From the NCBI GenBank assembly GCA_937884685.1, contig CAKZYM010000015.1:1-5556 (forward strand): a DNA stretch of 5,556 bases, read 5' to 3'. Below, piece after piece: positions 1-5,318 of the stretch (position 1 is the stretch's first letter; each line of letters starts with the position of its first letter). The notes below the pieces were generated by a model that saw nothing but the letters and a program-made list of their open reading frames with translations, was not told the DNA's origin and ran no database searches. Origin of the DNA: an uncultured Calothrix sp. (GTDB taxonomy: Bacteria > Cyanobacteriota > Cyanobacteriia > Cyanobacteriales > Nostocaceae). The translations under genes were made by a program, and so were the position numbers.

Positions 1-240
1 TTATTAGTTTTGCTTAAAAATATTTGCCAACAATTAATATACGGTTTTTCTGGATATAGGTTGACTTAATTTCATACTTCAAATATTACCTTCATACTTA
101 ATTAAACGCACTGAAATTCATGATACATCTTACACTCAGAATCACAAAAATCCGCATTAAAATTAACGATTATGCAAGAACAATAGCAACTCCCTCGACA
201 GTTAACTACTTAGGTGTTGGCATTATAAAGATAATTGAAA

Positions 241-260
241 AGCTATTTTTTTTAATAGCT
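241..260. repeat. Short inverted repeat with T6 loop
   Basis: AGCTATT at 241-247 is exactly complementary to AATAGCT at 254-260, with a loop of six T. Read on the minus strand the stem is followed by TTTTC, so it could weakly end a transcript running leftward. It could also be an operator for the gene at 344. Seven AT-rich base pairs are close to what chance would give. Confidence 0.3.
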
Positions 261-262
261 AC

Positions 263-293
263 TGTGAAATAGGTCAAAATAATAGTGTATTAT
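263..293 (+). promoter_or_regulatory. Possible CRP-type site and -10 box upstream of the small gene
   Basis: TGTGA, six bases, then TCAAA (263-278) differs at one base from the CRP/SYCRP1 consensus TGTGA-N6-TCACA. A -10-like TATTAT follows at 288-293. No good -35 is visible, and the spacing would put the site centre near -30 rather than the usual -41.5 for a class II activator. It is a weak, unverified candidate. Confidence 0.18.
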
Positions 294-343
294 TTTTTGT
301 CATCCTGCAATAGGAATAAACAATAGAGGATAAATATAAAGTT

Positions 344-604
344 TTGCAACCCCCCGACGAGCATTTTGAAAAATTAGAAGCAATTTTGAAAAAACATGCT
401 GAAGCTCTAGAAGCTGAAGTCCGCGCTCTACAGCAAGAAGATGAAACAGCAAAATGGAGTTTGGCTTGGAAGCGAATATATAACTGGCGATTTTCAAAGG
501 CTTTTGCACGTCAGAAGATTTTCCGCAACTGGGGTGCTGATGCTGCTGGGTGGGAACTATTACCGGAGAGGTTTTATCCGAATCGGGGGAATCAAGAAGG
601 TTGA
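344..604 (+). CDS. Small hypothetical protein, charged helical N-terminus
   Basis: This encodes an 86-residue soluble protein that I do not recognise. Residues 5-33 are rich in Glu, Lys, Ala and Leu with heptad-like spacing, which suggests an amphipathic helix or short coiled coil. Residues 38-80 are rich in aromatic and basic residues (Trp38, Trp42, Trp48, Trp63, Trp70), ending in a motif around ELLPERFYPN. The reading frame has no ATG: the frame is closed upstream by TAA at 317-319, and TTG at 344 is the only usual start. An AGAGGA sequence at 325-330 could serve as ribosome binding site, although the 13-base spacing is long. It converges with the next gene, which lies on the other strand. 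The non-random tryptophan-rich composition favours a real gene, but a 5'-truncated remnant cannot be excluded. Confidence 0.55.
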   Translation: MQPPDEHFEKLEAILKKHAEALEAEVRALQQEDETAKWSLAWKRIYNWRFSKAFARQKIFRNWGADAAGWELLPERFYPNRGNQEG

Positions 605-751
605 TGGGGGGATAGGTTAGTTTGGTGATAGGCAGAAACCAGCAACTGTTTTAAACTAGTGCTTTGTCCCATAAAATATGATGTGTAGCAAACCAATCAA
701 AACCGTCGGGAATAAACTACTAGTTTGTCACTCAGAGTTTTTACCATTATT

Positions 752-794
752 CTCCCCTTCTTATTCAATAAGTAATCTTCTACTAGGAAGGGAG
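752..794. terminator. Possible hairpin between converging genes
   Basis: CTCCCCTTC (752-760) pairs with GAAGGGAG (787-794) apart from one bulged C, around a 26-base loop. It sits five bases beyond the stop codon of the minus-strand gene ending at 800 and about 150 bases beyond the plus-strand gene ending at 604. The plus-strand flank after the stem is T-rich (TTATCTTTGTTTT), so it could end plus-strand transcripts or act for both genes. The large loop makes it a weak call. Confidence 0.3.
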
Positions 795-799
795 TAACC

Positions 800-1165
800 T
801 TATCTTTGTTTTATGGTGTAATCCTTACAATTAAAGGCTTCCTCACTTAAAGCTACAGTTGGCTGAACCGCACAGGGAAGTTGTTGATTATTGTCAAAAA
901 ACCGACATTTATAGCAAGGCACAGAAGATAAACGTTTAAGAGCAACAGCTTGATTGTATAATTCTTTGCGATGCTTAACTCGCTTAAAAAACAGAAAAGC
1001 TAAAGTAATTACAAAAGCCACAGGAAGTACGGCTAGACCAATTTGGACAGGTGAAATTTCTCTTGAAGATGGGATATTAGGTGATATTTCGCTGATACTT
1101 CTTTGATTTGAATTTTCTGTTTCAGTTGCCATTTTGACTTTAAATGATTGCAATTGCGAATGCAT
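800..1165 (-). CDS. Single-pass membrane protein with four-cysteine C-terminal motif
   Basis: This encodes a 121-residue protein with a Ser/Glu-rich N-terminus (residues 1-38), one hydrophobic helix (about 40-60) and a basic stretch after it (KRVKHRKE, 61-68) that by the positive-inside rule places the C-terminus in the cytoplasm. The C-terminal 40 residues hold Cys84, Cys87, Cys98 and Cys113 in the order PCYKCRFF, LPCAVQP, ALSEEAFNCKDY. I recall this CxxC-x10-C-x14-C pattern from hypothetical cyanobacterial proteins; it could bind a metal or an Fe-S centre, but that is inference. Two starts are possible: ATG at 1165, or ATG at 1132 giving a protein 11 residues shorter beginning MATETENSN. 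Neither has a clear ribosome binding site. A TATAAT box lies about 80 bases upstream. It stands alone and its function is unknown. Confidence 0.8.
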   Translation of the reverse strand: MHSQLQSFKVKMATETENSNQRSISEISPNIPSSREISPVQIGLAVLPVAFVITLAFLFFKRVKHRKELYNQAVALKRLSSVPCYKCRFFDNNQQLPCAVQPTVALSEEAFNCKDYTIKQR

Positions 1166-1242
1166 CTGATAAAATATTAATTACTTTAACTCTGAATAAA
1201 ATTTATTTTTTAATGTTTTTTAATATTTTTTATTTTGTTGAC

Positions 1243-1248
1243 ATTATA
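1243..1248 (-). promoter_or_regulatory. Candidate -10 box TATAAT for the four-cysteine gene
   Basis: The minus strand reads TATAAT exactly. A start point near 1236 would leave a 5' leader of roughly 70 bases before the ATG at 1165. At the expected -35 position only a T-run is present, a poor match to TTGACA, so any promoter would need help from an activator or differs from the standard form. In such AT-rich DNA an exact -10 match can arise by chance. Confidence 0.3.
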
Positions 1249-1381
1249 TTAACTGTATCATCGAAAAAAAACAGAATCAGTATAAATTTTAATAATTTGG
1301 AGTGTTTATTTAGAAGTAGATTCTAAGAGATGATTAATAAATATGATAAGACTGATGTCTAATTTTTCATGCTAGCTGTGA

Positions 1382-1421
1382 CTTGTTATCTTCTATACAG
1401 CTATTCAATTAAGATAACAAG
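1382..1421. repeat. Perfect 11-bp inverted repeat, 18-base loop
   Basis: CTTGTTATCTT (1382-1392) is exactly complementary to AAGATAACAAG (1411-1421). It starts about 60 bases beyond the stop codon of the minus-strand gene at 1480-2292. No T-run follows on either strand, so it is not a classic intrinsic terminator. It may still form a 3'-end hairpin that protects or ends that transcript, or be a protein-binding site. Confidence 0.5.
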
Positions 1422-1479
1422 CACTGCTACAGTTGAATTAATCAAACCAATTAATAAAGCCAGATTTGTGGTATATTTA

Positions 1480-2292
1480 TTAATCTACAATTGAAACCCT
1501 TGAAGGATAAACGGTATCAGCAATTAATACTGGTCTTTCTTTGTATTTTAATTCCAATTCTTTCTTCAAACTAGAAGTCCAAGTTAATTTATAATCTTTT
1601 TCCAAATCAGCAAGTCGAAATGGACGCACTACACCCGTCACAGCAACTGTTTGTCCGTTATTTACAGCCATTGCGGGAGTAGGATTTAAAACTAATAAAT
1701 CTTGTTGACCAAGTAAATTATCTTCGTCCAAGGTGAACATTTTCGGATTTTTAATATTTTCTATTTCTCCGGTCAATGCTAGCCTGCGATTGTAGTATTT
1801 TTTCGGATTATCTGCAATATCGTTTACTGCTGGTGCTAAAGCGATATGTTGAGCAACAATAGCAGTTCCATCCTTAAAATCTTGATAAACTTTATCTTGT
1901 AATCTTAAATTAAATTCTTTTTCAAGTTTGGGTATATCTAATTGACGAACCGTACCCGTTACTTGTACTTCTGTATCTTTATTATTTGGAAGCTCAAAGA
2001 TTTTTCCAGATGCATTAATAATAACAACTGGCTGACTTTGAATAAAGAACCTTCTTTTTTTGACAGCAAAGGAAGTAGAACCGAGTTTTTCAATATGCTT
2101 GCTTCTAATAGTGACAAACTTACCAACCAAATCTTCTTTTTCTCTAGATATTGCGGATACTGACATCAATCCTGGAGTCGCAGCAGGTTTCCGATGGAAT
2201 ATAAAGTAAAGACCAAACAAAAATCCAAAAAAAGCAATAGTGAAAATTATTTTTGGACTCCAATTAAAGCGATTTTGTGTTTGATTAGTCAT
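1480..2292 (-). CDS. Membrane-anchored two-domain protein, tandem paralogue of the lipoprotein
   Basis: This encodes a 270-residue protein with one N-terminal transmembrane helix (about 14-33) followed by basic HRK, consistent with a signal anchor. The rest is two copies of a ~105-residue beta-rich domain, roughly 44-152 and 158-266. Each copy carries a V-x-VTG-x-VR strand motif (VQVTGTVR near 109; VAVTGVVR near 216), an acidic E/D-K-E/D-[FY]-x-L stretch, and a closing A-x-x-[IV]AL/YP segment. The alternating strands and the VTG motif suggest OB-fold-like barrels, but I cannot name a family. By hand alignment about half of ~210 residues are identical to the adjacent lipoprotein, so the two genes arose by tandem duplication. 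No lipobox is present here. A terminator upstream (2355-2380) implies its own promoter in the short gap at 2293-2354; only a weak candidate (TTGTTT, 18 bases, TATCAA) is visible. No catalytic residues were recognised; a scaffold or binding role is possible. Confidence 0.85.
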   Translation of the reverse strand: MTNQTQNRFNWSPKIIFTIAFFGFLFGLYFIFHRKPAATPGLMSVSAISREKEDLVGKFVTIRSKHIEKLGSTSFAVKKRRFFIQSQPVVIINASGKIFELPNNKDTEVQVTGTVRQLDIPKLEKEFNLRLQDKVYQDFKDGTAIVAQHIALAPAVNDIADNPKKYYNRRLALTGEIENIKNPKMFTLDEDNLLGQQDLLVLNPTPAMAVNNGQTVAVTGVVRPFRLADLEKDYKLTWTSSLKKELELKYKERPVLIADTVYPSRVSIVD

Positions 2293-2340
2293 TTTGTTAG
2301 GGAAGATATTTGATAGAAGTAAATAAAAAGATAAAACAAA

Positions 2341-2380
2341 ATAAAAAAGTTAAAAGGCTGAGATAAAAGAATCTCAGCCT
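2341..2380 (-). terminator. Rho-independent terminator after the lipoprotein gene
   Basis: AGGCTGAGAT (2355-2364) and ATCTCAGCCT (2371-2380) form a perfect 10-bp stem with a six-base loop. On the minus strand the stem is followed directly by TTTTAACTTTTTTAT. It lies 22 bases beyond the lipoprotein stop codon. The plus-strand flank is A-rich, so it acts for leftward transcription and separates the two paralogous genes. Confidence 0.85.
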
Positions 2381-2402
2381 AAGTAGAAAAAACTAAATAA
2401 AT

Positions 2403-3185
2403 TTAATCAGAAATTGCAGAAGGATAAACACTATCAGCAACAAATACAGGTTTAGTACTGTAATCTGCTTCTATTTTCTGCTTAAGCTTTAAATCCCAAC
2501 CTAAATCGTATTCTTTTTCAAATTCTGCTAATACAAAAGGACGAAGTACTCCAGTAACTGCTACCACTTCATCATCTTTAACAGCTACTTTTGGTTTAGG
2601 ATTAAGAACTAACAAATCAGTAGCACCGAATAACTTCTCTTCGTCTAGAGTAAAAGTATTAGCATCTTGAATATCTTCCACTTCACCCACTACTGCAAGT
2701 CGCTGGTTATAATATTTTTCAGGATTTTTAGTAATATCACCTGGGTCTGGTGATAATGCAATAGATTGAGCAATAATTGCAGGTTTATTTTCGTATTCTA
2801 GATAGTATTGTTTGTCTAACTTCAAGTTGTATTCGCGTTCTACGTCTGCTATTACTAAATTACGAACAACTCCTGTTACCTGAATTTCAATATCGTCATC
2901 AGCAGGTAAAGTAAAAGGTTCACCTGAAGCATTGACAACTAAAATAGATTCGTCACCAAAGAATTTTTCATCACTTACAGTAAACGAAGCAGGGCCAACT
3001 TTCTCTTTTGGTTCGCTTCTTACAGTTACTGTTTTACCAGCTAATGCATCAGTATTATTTGCAACTTCTTCAGTTGTAACGTTTCCTGCTCCAGGAACAT
3101 TTGCTTCATCATTGCTGCAAGCAGGAAGTACAAAAGCCATCATAGCTAATAGAATTGCACCCTGAAATTTCCAAAATTTATTCAT
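2403..3185 (-). CDS. Lipoprotein with two tandem OB-fold-like domains
   Basis: This encodes a 260-residue protein with a lipoprotein signal peptide: basic MNKFWKF, a hydrophobic core, then LPAC with the lipid-bearing Cys23. A short linker rich in Asn, Gly, Ala and Glu (24-45) leads to two homologous domains, about 46-145 and 150-257. Both show the pattern of F-T-[LV] strand, [FL]G-x-x-x-[IL]LV-[LV]N, VTGV-[VL]R, E-[KR]-EY-[ND]-L, and A-[DQ]-S-[IV]. The mature part is acidic. An in-frame ATG lies 20 codons upstream (3245), but the start at 3185 places the signal peptide exactly at the N-terminus, so I prefer it. The gene ends at a strong terminator and may be co-transcribed with the exported-protein gene upstream, since the 104-base gap shows no convincing hairpin. 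The lipid anchor places it on the periplasmic face of a membrane. I do not recognise a named family; OB-fold is inferred from strand pattern only. Confidence 0.85.
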   Translation of the reverse strand: MNKFWKFQGAILLAMMAFVLPACSNDEANVPGAGNVTTEEVANNTDALAGKTVTVRSEPKEKVGPASFTVSDEKFFGDESILVVNASGEPFTLPADDDIEIQVTGVVRNLVIADVEREYNLKLDKQYYLEYENKPAIIAQSIALSPDPGDITKNPEKYYNQRLAVVGEVEDIQDANTFTLDEEKLFGATDLLVLNPKPKVAVKDDEVVAVTGVLRPFVLAEFEKEYDLGWDLKLKQKIEADYSTKPVFVADSVYPSAISD

Positions 3186-3289
3186 AAATCTACTCTTACT
3201 TTTACTGAGATTAAACTTCTTTTCTTCGTGACTTATTTGTCTCATTCTCTTTGTTAATTTTTCGTAACTAATTACCTAACATTCAATAA

Positions 3290-3919
3290 TTAGTTCAAAA
3301 ACACTTGTCCGTCTTCCTGAATTCTTAAAACACCTTGGTTGTTATCAAACTTTGTTTTTTCATCCAAAGTAATTGTTAACATACCTTTTTCTTCAGAAGA
3401 CATTGGCATTACTCGTAACAGTCCTTTATCTTCTCTTACCATAGTGATGGTTACAGGTGTAGGAATATCTTTCAGAGTTACTTTCTCTCCACCTTCTAAA
3501 TATCGAACTTGAGTATGTGTAACAGCTTGATAAGAAATGCGAGCATTAGTATCGTTTTTTAACATTACGCTGACCTTACCCATCATTGGCTTGATAGTCG
3601 CGATAGCGTTAGCACGATTTTCGGGTATGGGAGGCTGTATAGGCTTTACAGATGTATCTGGAGATACTATATTGATAGACTGGTCTACAGCTTGTCCGGT
3701 TTTCTTCCAGCGTTCGGTAGCAGCATTAGGAGTGCATCCTGCTGGGACTAAAATTTTATTATTGTAAGGCTCTTCGTAGTAAATTTGAGGACAAGGATTA
3801 CGTTTAGGATTAGGACGTTTAGGAACTGCAAATGCAGCTAGGGGAAGGAATGGAATTACAATTGCAAGACCGCTCAAAAAATTTTTAAACACTTTAATAT
3901 TTCTTTTCTTGTTAGGCAT
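3290..3919 (-). CDS. Sec-exported beta-rich hypothetical protein
   Basis: This encodes 209 residues. The N-terminus is a signal peptide: basic MPNKKRNIKVFK, a hydrophobic core 15-29, and an AFA cleavage motif ending near residue 31. The mature protein starts with a Pro/Lys/Arg/Asn-rich stretch, has two cysteines (Cys43 and Cys62) that could form a disulfide, then a Pro-rich linker (about 86-100). Residues 110-209 are rich in alternating hydrophobic strands (KVSVML, TITM, LLRVMP, MLTITLDEKT, GVLRI, GQVFLN), suggesting a compact beta domain. The start ATG has AAGAAG about five bases upstream. It is transcribed toward the lipoprotein gene and may share its transcript. I do not recognise its family; periplasmic or extracellular location follows from the signal peptide. 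A carbohydrate-, metal- or protein-binding role cannot be told apart from sequence alone. Confidence 0.8.
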   Translation of the reverse strand: MPNKKRNIKVFKNFLSGLAIVIPFLPLAAFAVPKRPNPKRNPCPQIYYEEPYNNKILVPAGCTPNAATERWKKTGQAVDQSINIVSPDTSVKPIQPPIPENRANAIATIKPMMGKVSVMLKNDTNARISYQAVTHTQVRYLEGGEKVTLKDIPTPVTITMVREDKGLLRVMPMSSEEKGMLTITLDEKTKFDNNQGVLRIQEDGQVFLN

Positions 3920-4082
3920 AAATACTTCTTTAAGGCTCCATTAATTAGTTAATTTAGTAGATGCAGGCAGATAGCTATTTTCCATATTTACAAATAGATA
4001 AAAAGTACTCTTTTAAGCTTGAAATCAAAGAAAAATTTAAAGCAAAATTTGAGTAAATTCAAAAATTATCTTTTCAATTCAT

Positions 4083-4088
4083 AGTATA
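4083..4088 (-). promoter_or_regulatory. Possible -10 box for the exported-protein gene
   Basis: The minus strand reads TATACT, five of six matches to TATAAT. Seventeen bases further upstream is TTATTA, only three of six to TTGACA. The box lies about 60 bases downstream of the 18-bp repeat on the same strand, so the repeat would sit upstream of the promoter where an activator could bind. The AT-rich setting makes false matches common. Confidence 0.2.
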
Positions 4089-4146
4089 AAGTTATATTTT
4101 TTTGATAATAAAATCTTCTAGCTAAGGCAATAGTTTTTATTCTGAT

Positions 4147-4164
4147 TACAATCTATCTTCAGAA
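4147..4164 (-). repeat. 18-bp direct repeat, copy 1
   Basis: TACAATCTATCTTCAGAA occurs here and again at 5319-5336, in the same orientation. The 3' flanks also look alike (GAATA, then ATCTT-AG), so the shared block may extend to about 40 bases. This copy lies 228 bases upstream of the exported-protein start codon at 3919. It may be a common upstream regulatory element or a small dispersed repeat. Confidence 0.75.
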
Positions 4165-4225
4165 AGAATAGTAAACATCTTGAGAAAGAGTGAAATTATT
4201 TTTTAATATTTTTATATCAACAAAG

Positions 4226-4258
4226 TTTTTCTTACTTCAAACATTAAAGTAAGAAAAA
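4226..4258 (-). terminator. 12-bp stem-loop downstream of ZIP-like gene
   Basis: TTTTTCTTACTT (4226-4237) pairs perfectly with AAGTAAGAAAAA (4247-4258) around a nine-base loop. It begins 31 bases beyond the stop codon of the ZIP-like gene. The stem is AT-rich and the T-run lies within the 5' arm rather than after the stem, so it departs from the classic terminator. Its position still suggests a 3'-end hairpin for that gene. Confidence 0.5.
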
Positions 4259-4289
4259 AATAACTAAAAAATACAATTCAAATATTTGA

Positions 4290-5048
4290 TTATAAAGCTA
4301 AAAGTAAAGCACTATAAATTACTGCACCTAATCCAAAAGCCCAAAAACGACTTTCTCTTTCTTCAGGTAGTTCTTCTTTTAAAACGTTAAGAACTATTCC
4401 CCCTGCTATAAAAGCAAAAAGCACAGCTATTGTTGCTTCTCCAATTTGAGTACCGCTACCAACTACCCATCCGACAATAATTGCTGCTGCTAATATCCAG
4501 CGTCCGATGCGGTCATAAATATGCTTATGATTTTCTCGTAAACCGAAGTCGTTAACAATAAAATGCAGTCCCATAGCTAAACTATACAAAAACAAGTTTT
4601 CCATATCTGGCTCTTCTCGATGCATTAATAAGTAGCCAATTAAAGCATTGTAAATAGCAAAAGAAGCAATGTGTATCCAAAATACTCCTTGGGCTGTAGC
4701 ATTTCCTTTTCCTGCTTGTTCTTGGCTTTCGCGAGATTCACTAGCCATTTTTTCTATACCATAAAATACGGTTAATCCTAATAATGCTAATAGGTAAACG
4801 TGGTGTTCTAGATAATAAATAAATCCGTTTTCTGCTTCTTCTAAAACTGTTTGATGTTCGCTTAATTCCGGTAAGATATGTACAAAAACGTAAGCAACCG
4901 AAACTCCACCCGCACCGCTTAACCAGCGACTGCGAGGAACTTGCACAAAGCGCAGTAGACCGCTAGATAAGTGAATTAATGCTAAACCGATTGCAATGGC
5001 TGCGGTTGAAATAAAATTAAAAGATGTGGTCGATAATGATGCAATCAT
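4290..5048 (-). CDS. ZIP-like eight-helix integral membrane protein
   Basis: This encodes 252 residues with about eight hydrophobic helices (numbering from this Met: roughly 10-35, 44-64, 82-99, 122-141, 151-167, 182-199, 204-225, 235-252). Helix 2 contains FVHILPE, matching the HLLPE motif of ZIP (SLC39) metal transporters, and helix 7 AGGIVLNVLKEELPE matches the conserved ZIP segment ending in ELLPE. The hydrophilic loop between helices 3 and 4 (about 101-120) matches the ZIP variable loop but lacks histidines. In ZIP proteins helices 4 and 5 carry HNxxD and HExxH ligands; here the matching places read YNALIG and HFIVND, so most canonical ligands seem changed. It is therefore ZIP-related by topology and motifs, with doubtful zinc transport. 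The first ATG at 5048 is preferred over a TTG immediately before it. No Shine-Dalgarno is seen. A hairpin follows at 4226-4258. Confidence 0.75.
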   Translation of the reverse strand: MIASLSTTSFNFISTAAIAIGLALIHLSSGLLRFVQVPRSRWLSGAGGVSVAYVFVHILPELSEHQTVLEEAENGFIYYLEHHVYLLALLGLTVFYGIEKMASESRESQEQAGKGNATAQGVFWIHIASFAIYNALIGYLLMHREEPDMENLFLYSLAMGLHFIVNDFGLRENHKHIYDRIGRWILAAAIIVGWVVGSGTQIGEATIAVLFAFIAGGIVLNVLKEELPEERESRFWAFGLGAVIYSALLLAL

Positions 5049-5164
5049 CAATTTATTATTAAGTTTGATTAGTATTGTTTCAGCTACGATTTATTCCTCG
5101 TATATGAAAGCTAAAGATTTGGAGGGATGTGGGATAGAAGGCAAAATAATAAATTACATAGATA

Positions 5165-5195
5165 ATTATTGAGCATCTGGGAGGCAATCAGTCAA
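5165..5195 (-). promoter_or_regulatory. Candidate promoter for the ZIP-like gene
   Basis: On the minus strand TTGACT (5190-5195, five of six to TTGACA) is followed after 19 bases by AATAAT (5165-5170, five of six to TATAAT). The start point would be near 5158, giving a leader of about 110 bases before the ATG at 5048. The spacing is two bases longer than ideal. It is the best promoter-like pair seen in this window. Confidence 0.35.
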
Positions 5196-5212
5196 CTATC
5201 AGATTTTACTCT

Positions 5213-5234
5213 AAATTAACTGCAAAATTAACTG
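5213..5234. repeat. Two direct copies of AAATTAACTG with 12-base period
   Basis: AAATTAACTG occurs at 5213-5222 and again at 5225-5234. The pair lies just upstream of the candidate promoter of the ZIP-like gene, about 18 bases beyond its -35 box. Tandem sites about one helical turn apart are typical of response-regulator binding, but here that is only a guess. Confidence 0.45.
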
Positions 5235-5318
5235 TAATTTTAAGATTTTTTAACCCATTACTACACGGCTATACTTAATTGATGTGAAAGTATTGAGATA
5301 ATCACAAAAGTTTACAAA

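Larger units (their letters stand above)
1..343. other. Intergenic, AT-rich leader region
   Basis: I see no credible gene in this stretch. It is AT-rich with stop codons in all frames. It holds a short inverted repeat at 241-260, a CRP-like half-match at 263-278 and a possible -10 box (TATTAT, 288-293), all upstream of the small gene that starts at 344. Nothing recognisable was found in 1-240. Confidence 0.6.
1166..1479. other. Intergenic, very AT-rich
   Basis: No credible gene lies here. A plus-strand open frame at 1144-1326 overlaps the start of the neighbouring minus-strand gene and has a composition dictated by AT-richness. The stretch holds a likely -10 box for the gene ending at 800 (1243-1248) and a perfect 11-bp inverted repeat (1382-1421) downstream of the gene ending at 1480. 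Confidence 0.6.
3920..4289. other. Intergenic, AT-rich, between exported-protein and ZIP-like genes
   Basis: No gene is visible in these 370 bases. The stretch holds a long low-GC hairpin (4226-4258) just beyond the ZIP-like gene, one copy of an 18-bp direct repeat (4147-4164), and a -10-like TATACT (4083-4088) for the exported-protein gene. The 5' leader of the latter would then be roughly 155 bases, long enough to carry regulatory structure, though I see no riboswitch that I can name. Confidence 0.55.

Noticed and set aside
300..509. Minus-strand open frame of 69 codons
   Set aside because: It overlaps most of the small gene at 344-604 in antisense; the plus-strand product has the more protein-like, charged composition.
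653..726. AAACTAGT and ACTAGTTT, 8-bp inverted arms 58 bases apart
   Set aside because: The arms are short and far apart with no related feature; likely chance in AT-rich DNA.
1238..1243. Exact TTGACA -35 box on the plus strand
   Set aside because: No -10 box is found 16-19 bases downstream, and there is no plus-strand gene for it to serve before the antisense genes.
1144..1326. Plus-strand open frame of 60 codons
   Set aside because: It overlaps the start of the four-cysteine gene, has low-complexity Ile/Phe/Leu/Asn composition set by AT-rich DNA, and has no ribosome binding site.
1942..2163. Plus-strand open frame of 73 codons
   Set aside because: It lies wholly inside the membrane-anchored paralogue on the other strand, whose protein is clearly related to its neighbour; this frame is its shadow.
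2932..3165. Plus-strand open frame of 77 codons
   Set aside because: It lies inside the lipoprotein gene in antisense; composition is that of a mirrored frame.
3186..3245. Upstream ATG that would extend the lipoprotein by 20 residues
   Set aside because: The extension is polar and would bury the signal peptide; starting at 3185 places the lipobox cysteine at residue 23 as expected for a lipoprotein.
3537..3767. Plus-strand open frame of 76 codons
   Set aside because: It lies inside the exported-protein gene in antisense, with no start signal or recognisable motif.
5049..5051. TTG as start of the ZIP-like gene
   Set aside because: An ATG follows directly at 5048, and no ribosome binding site favours the TTG.
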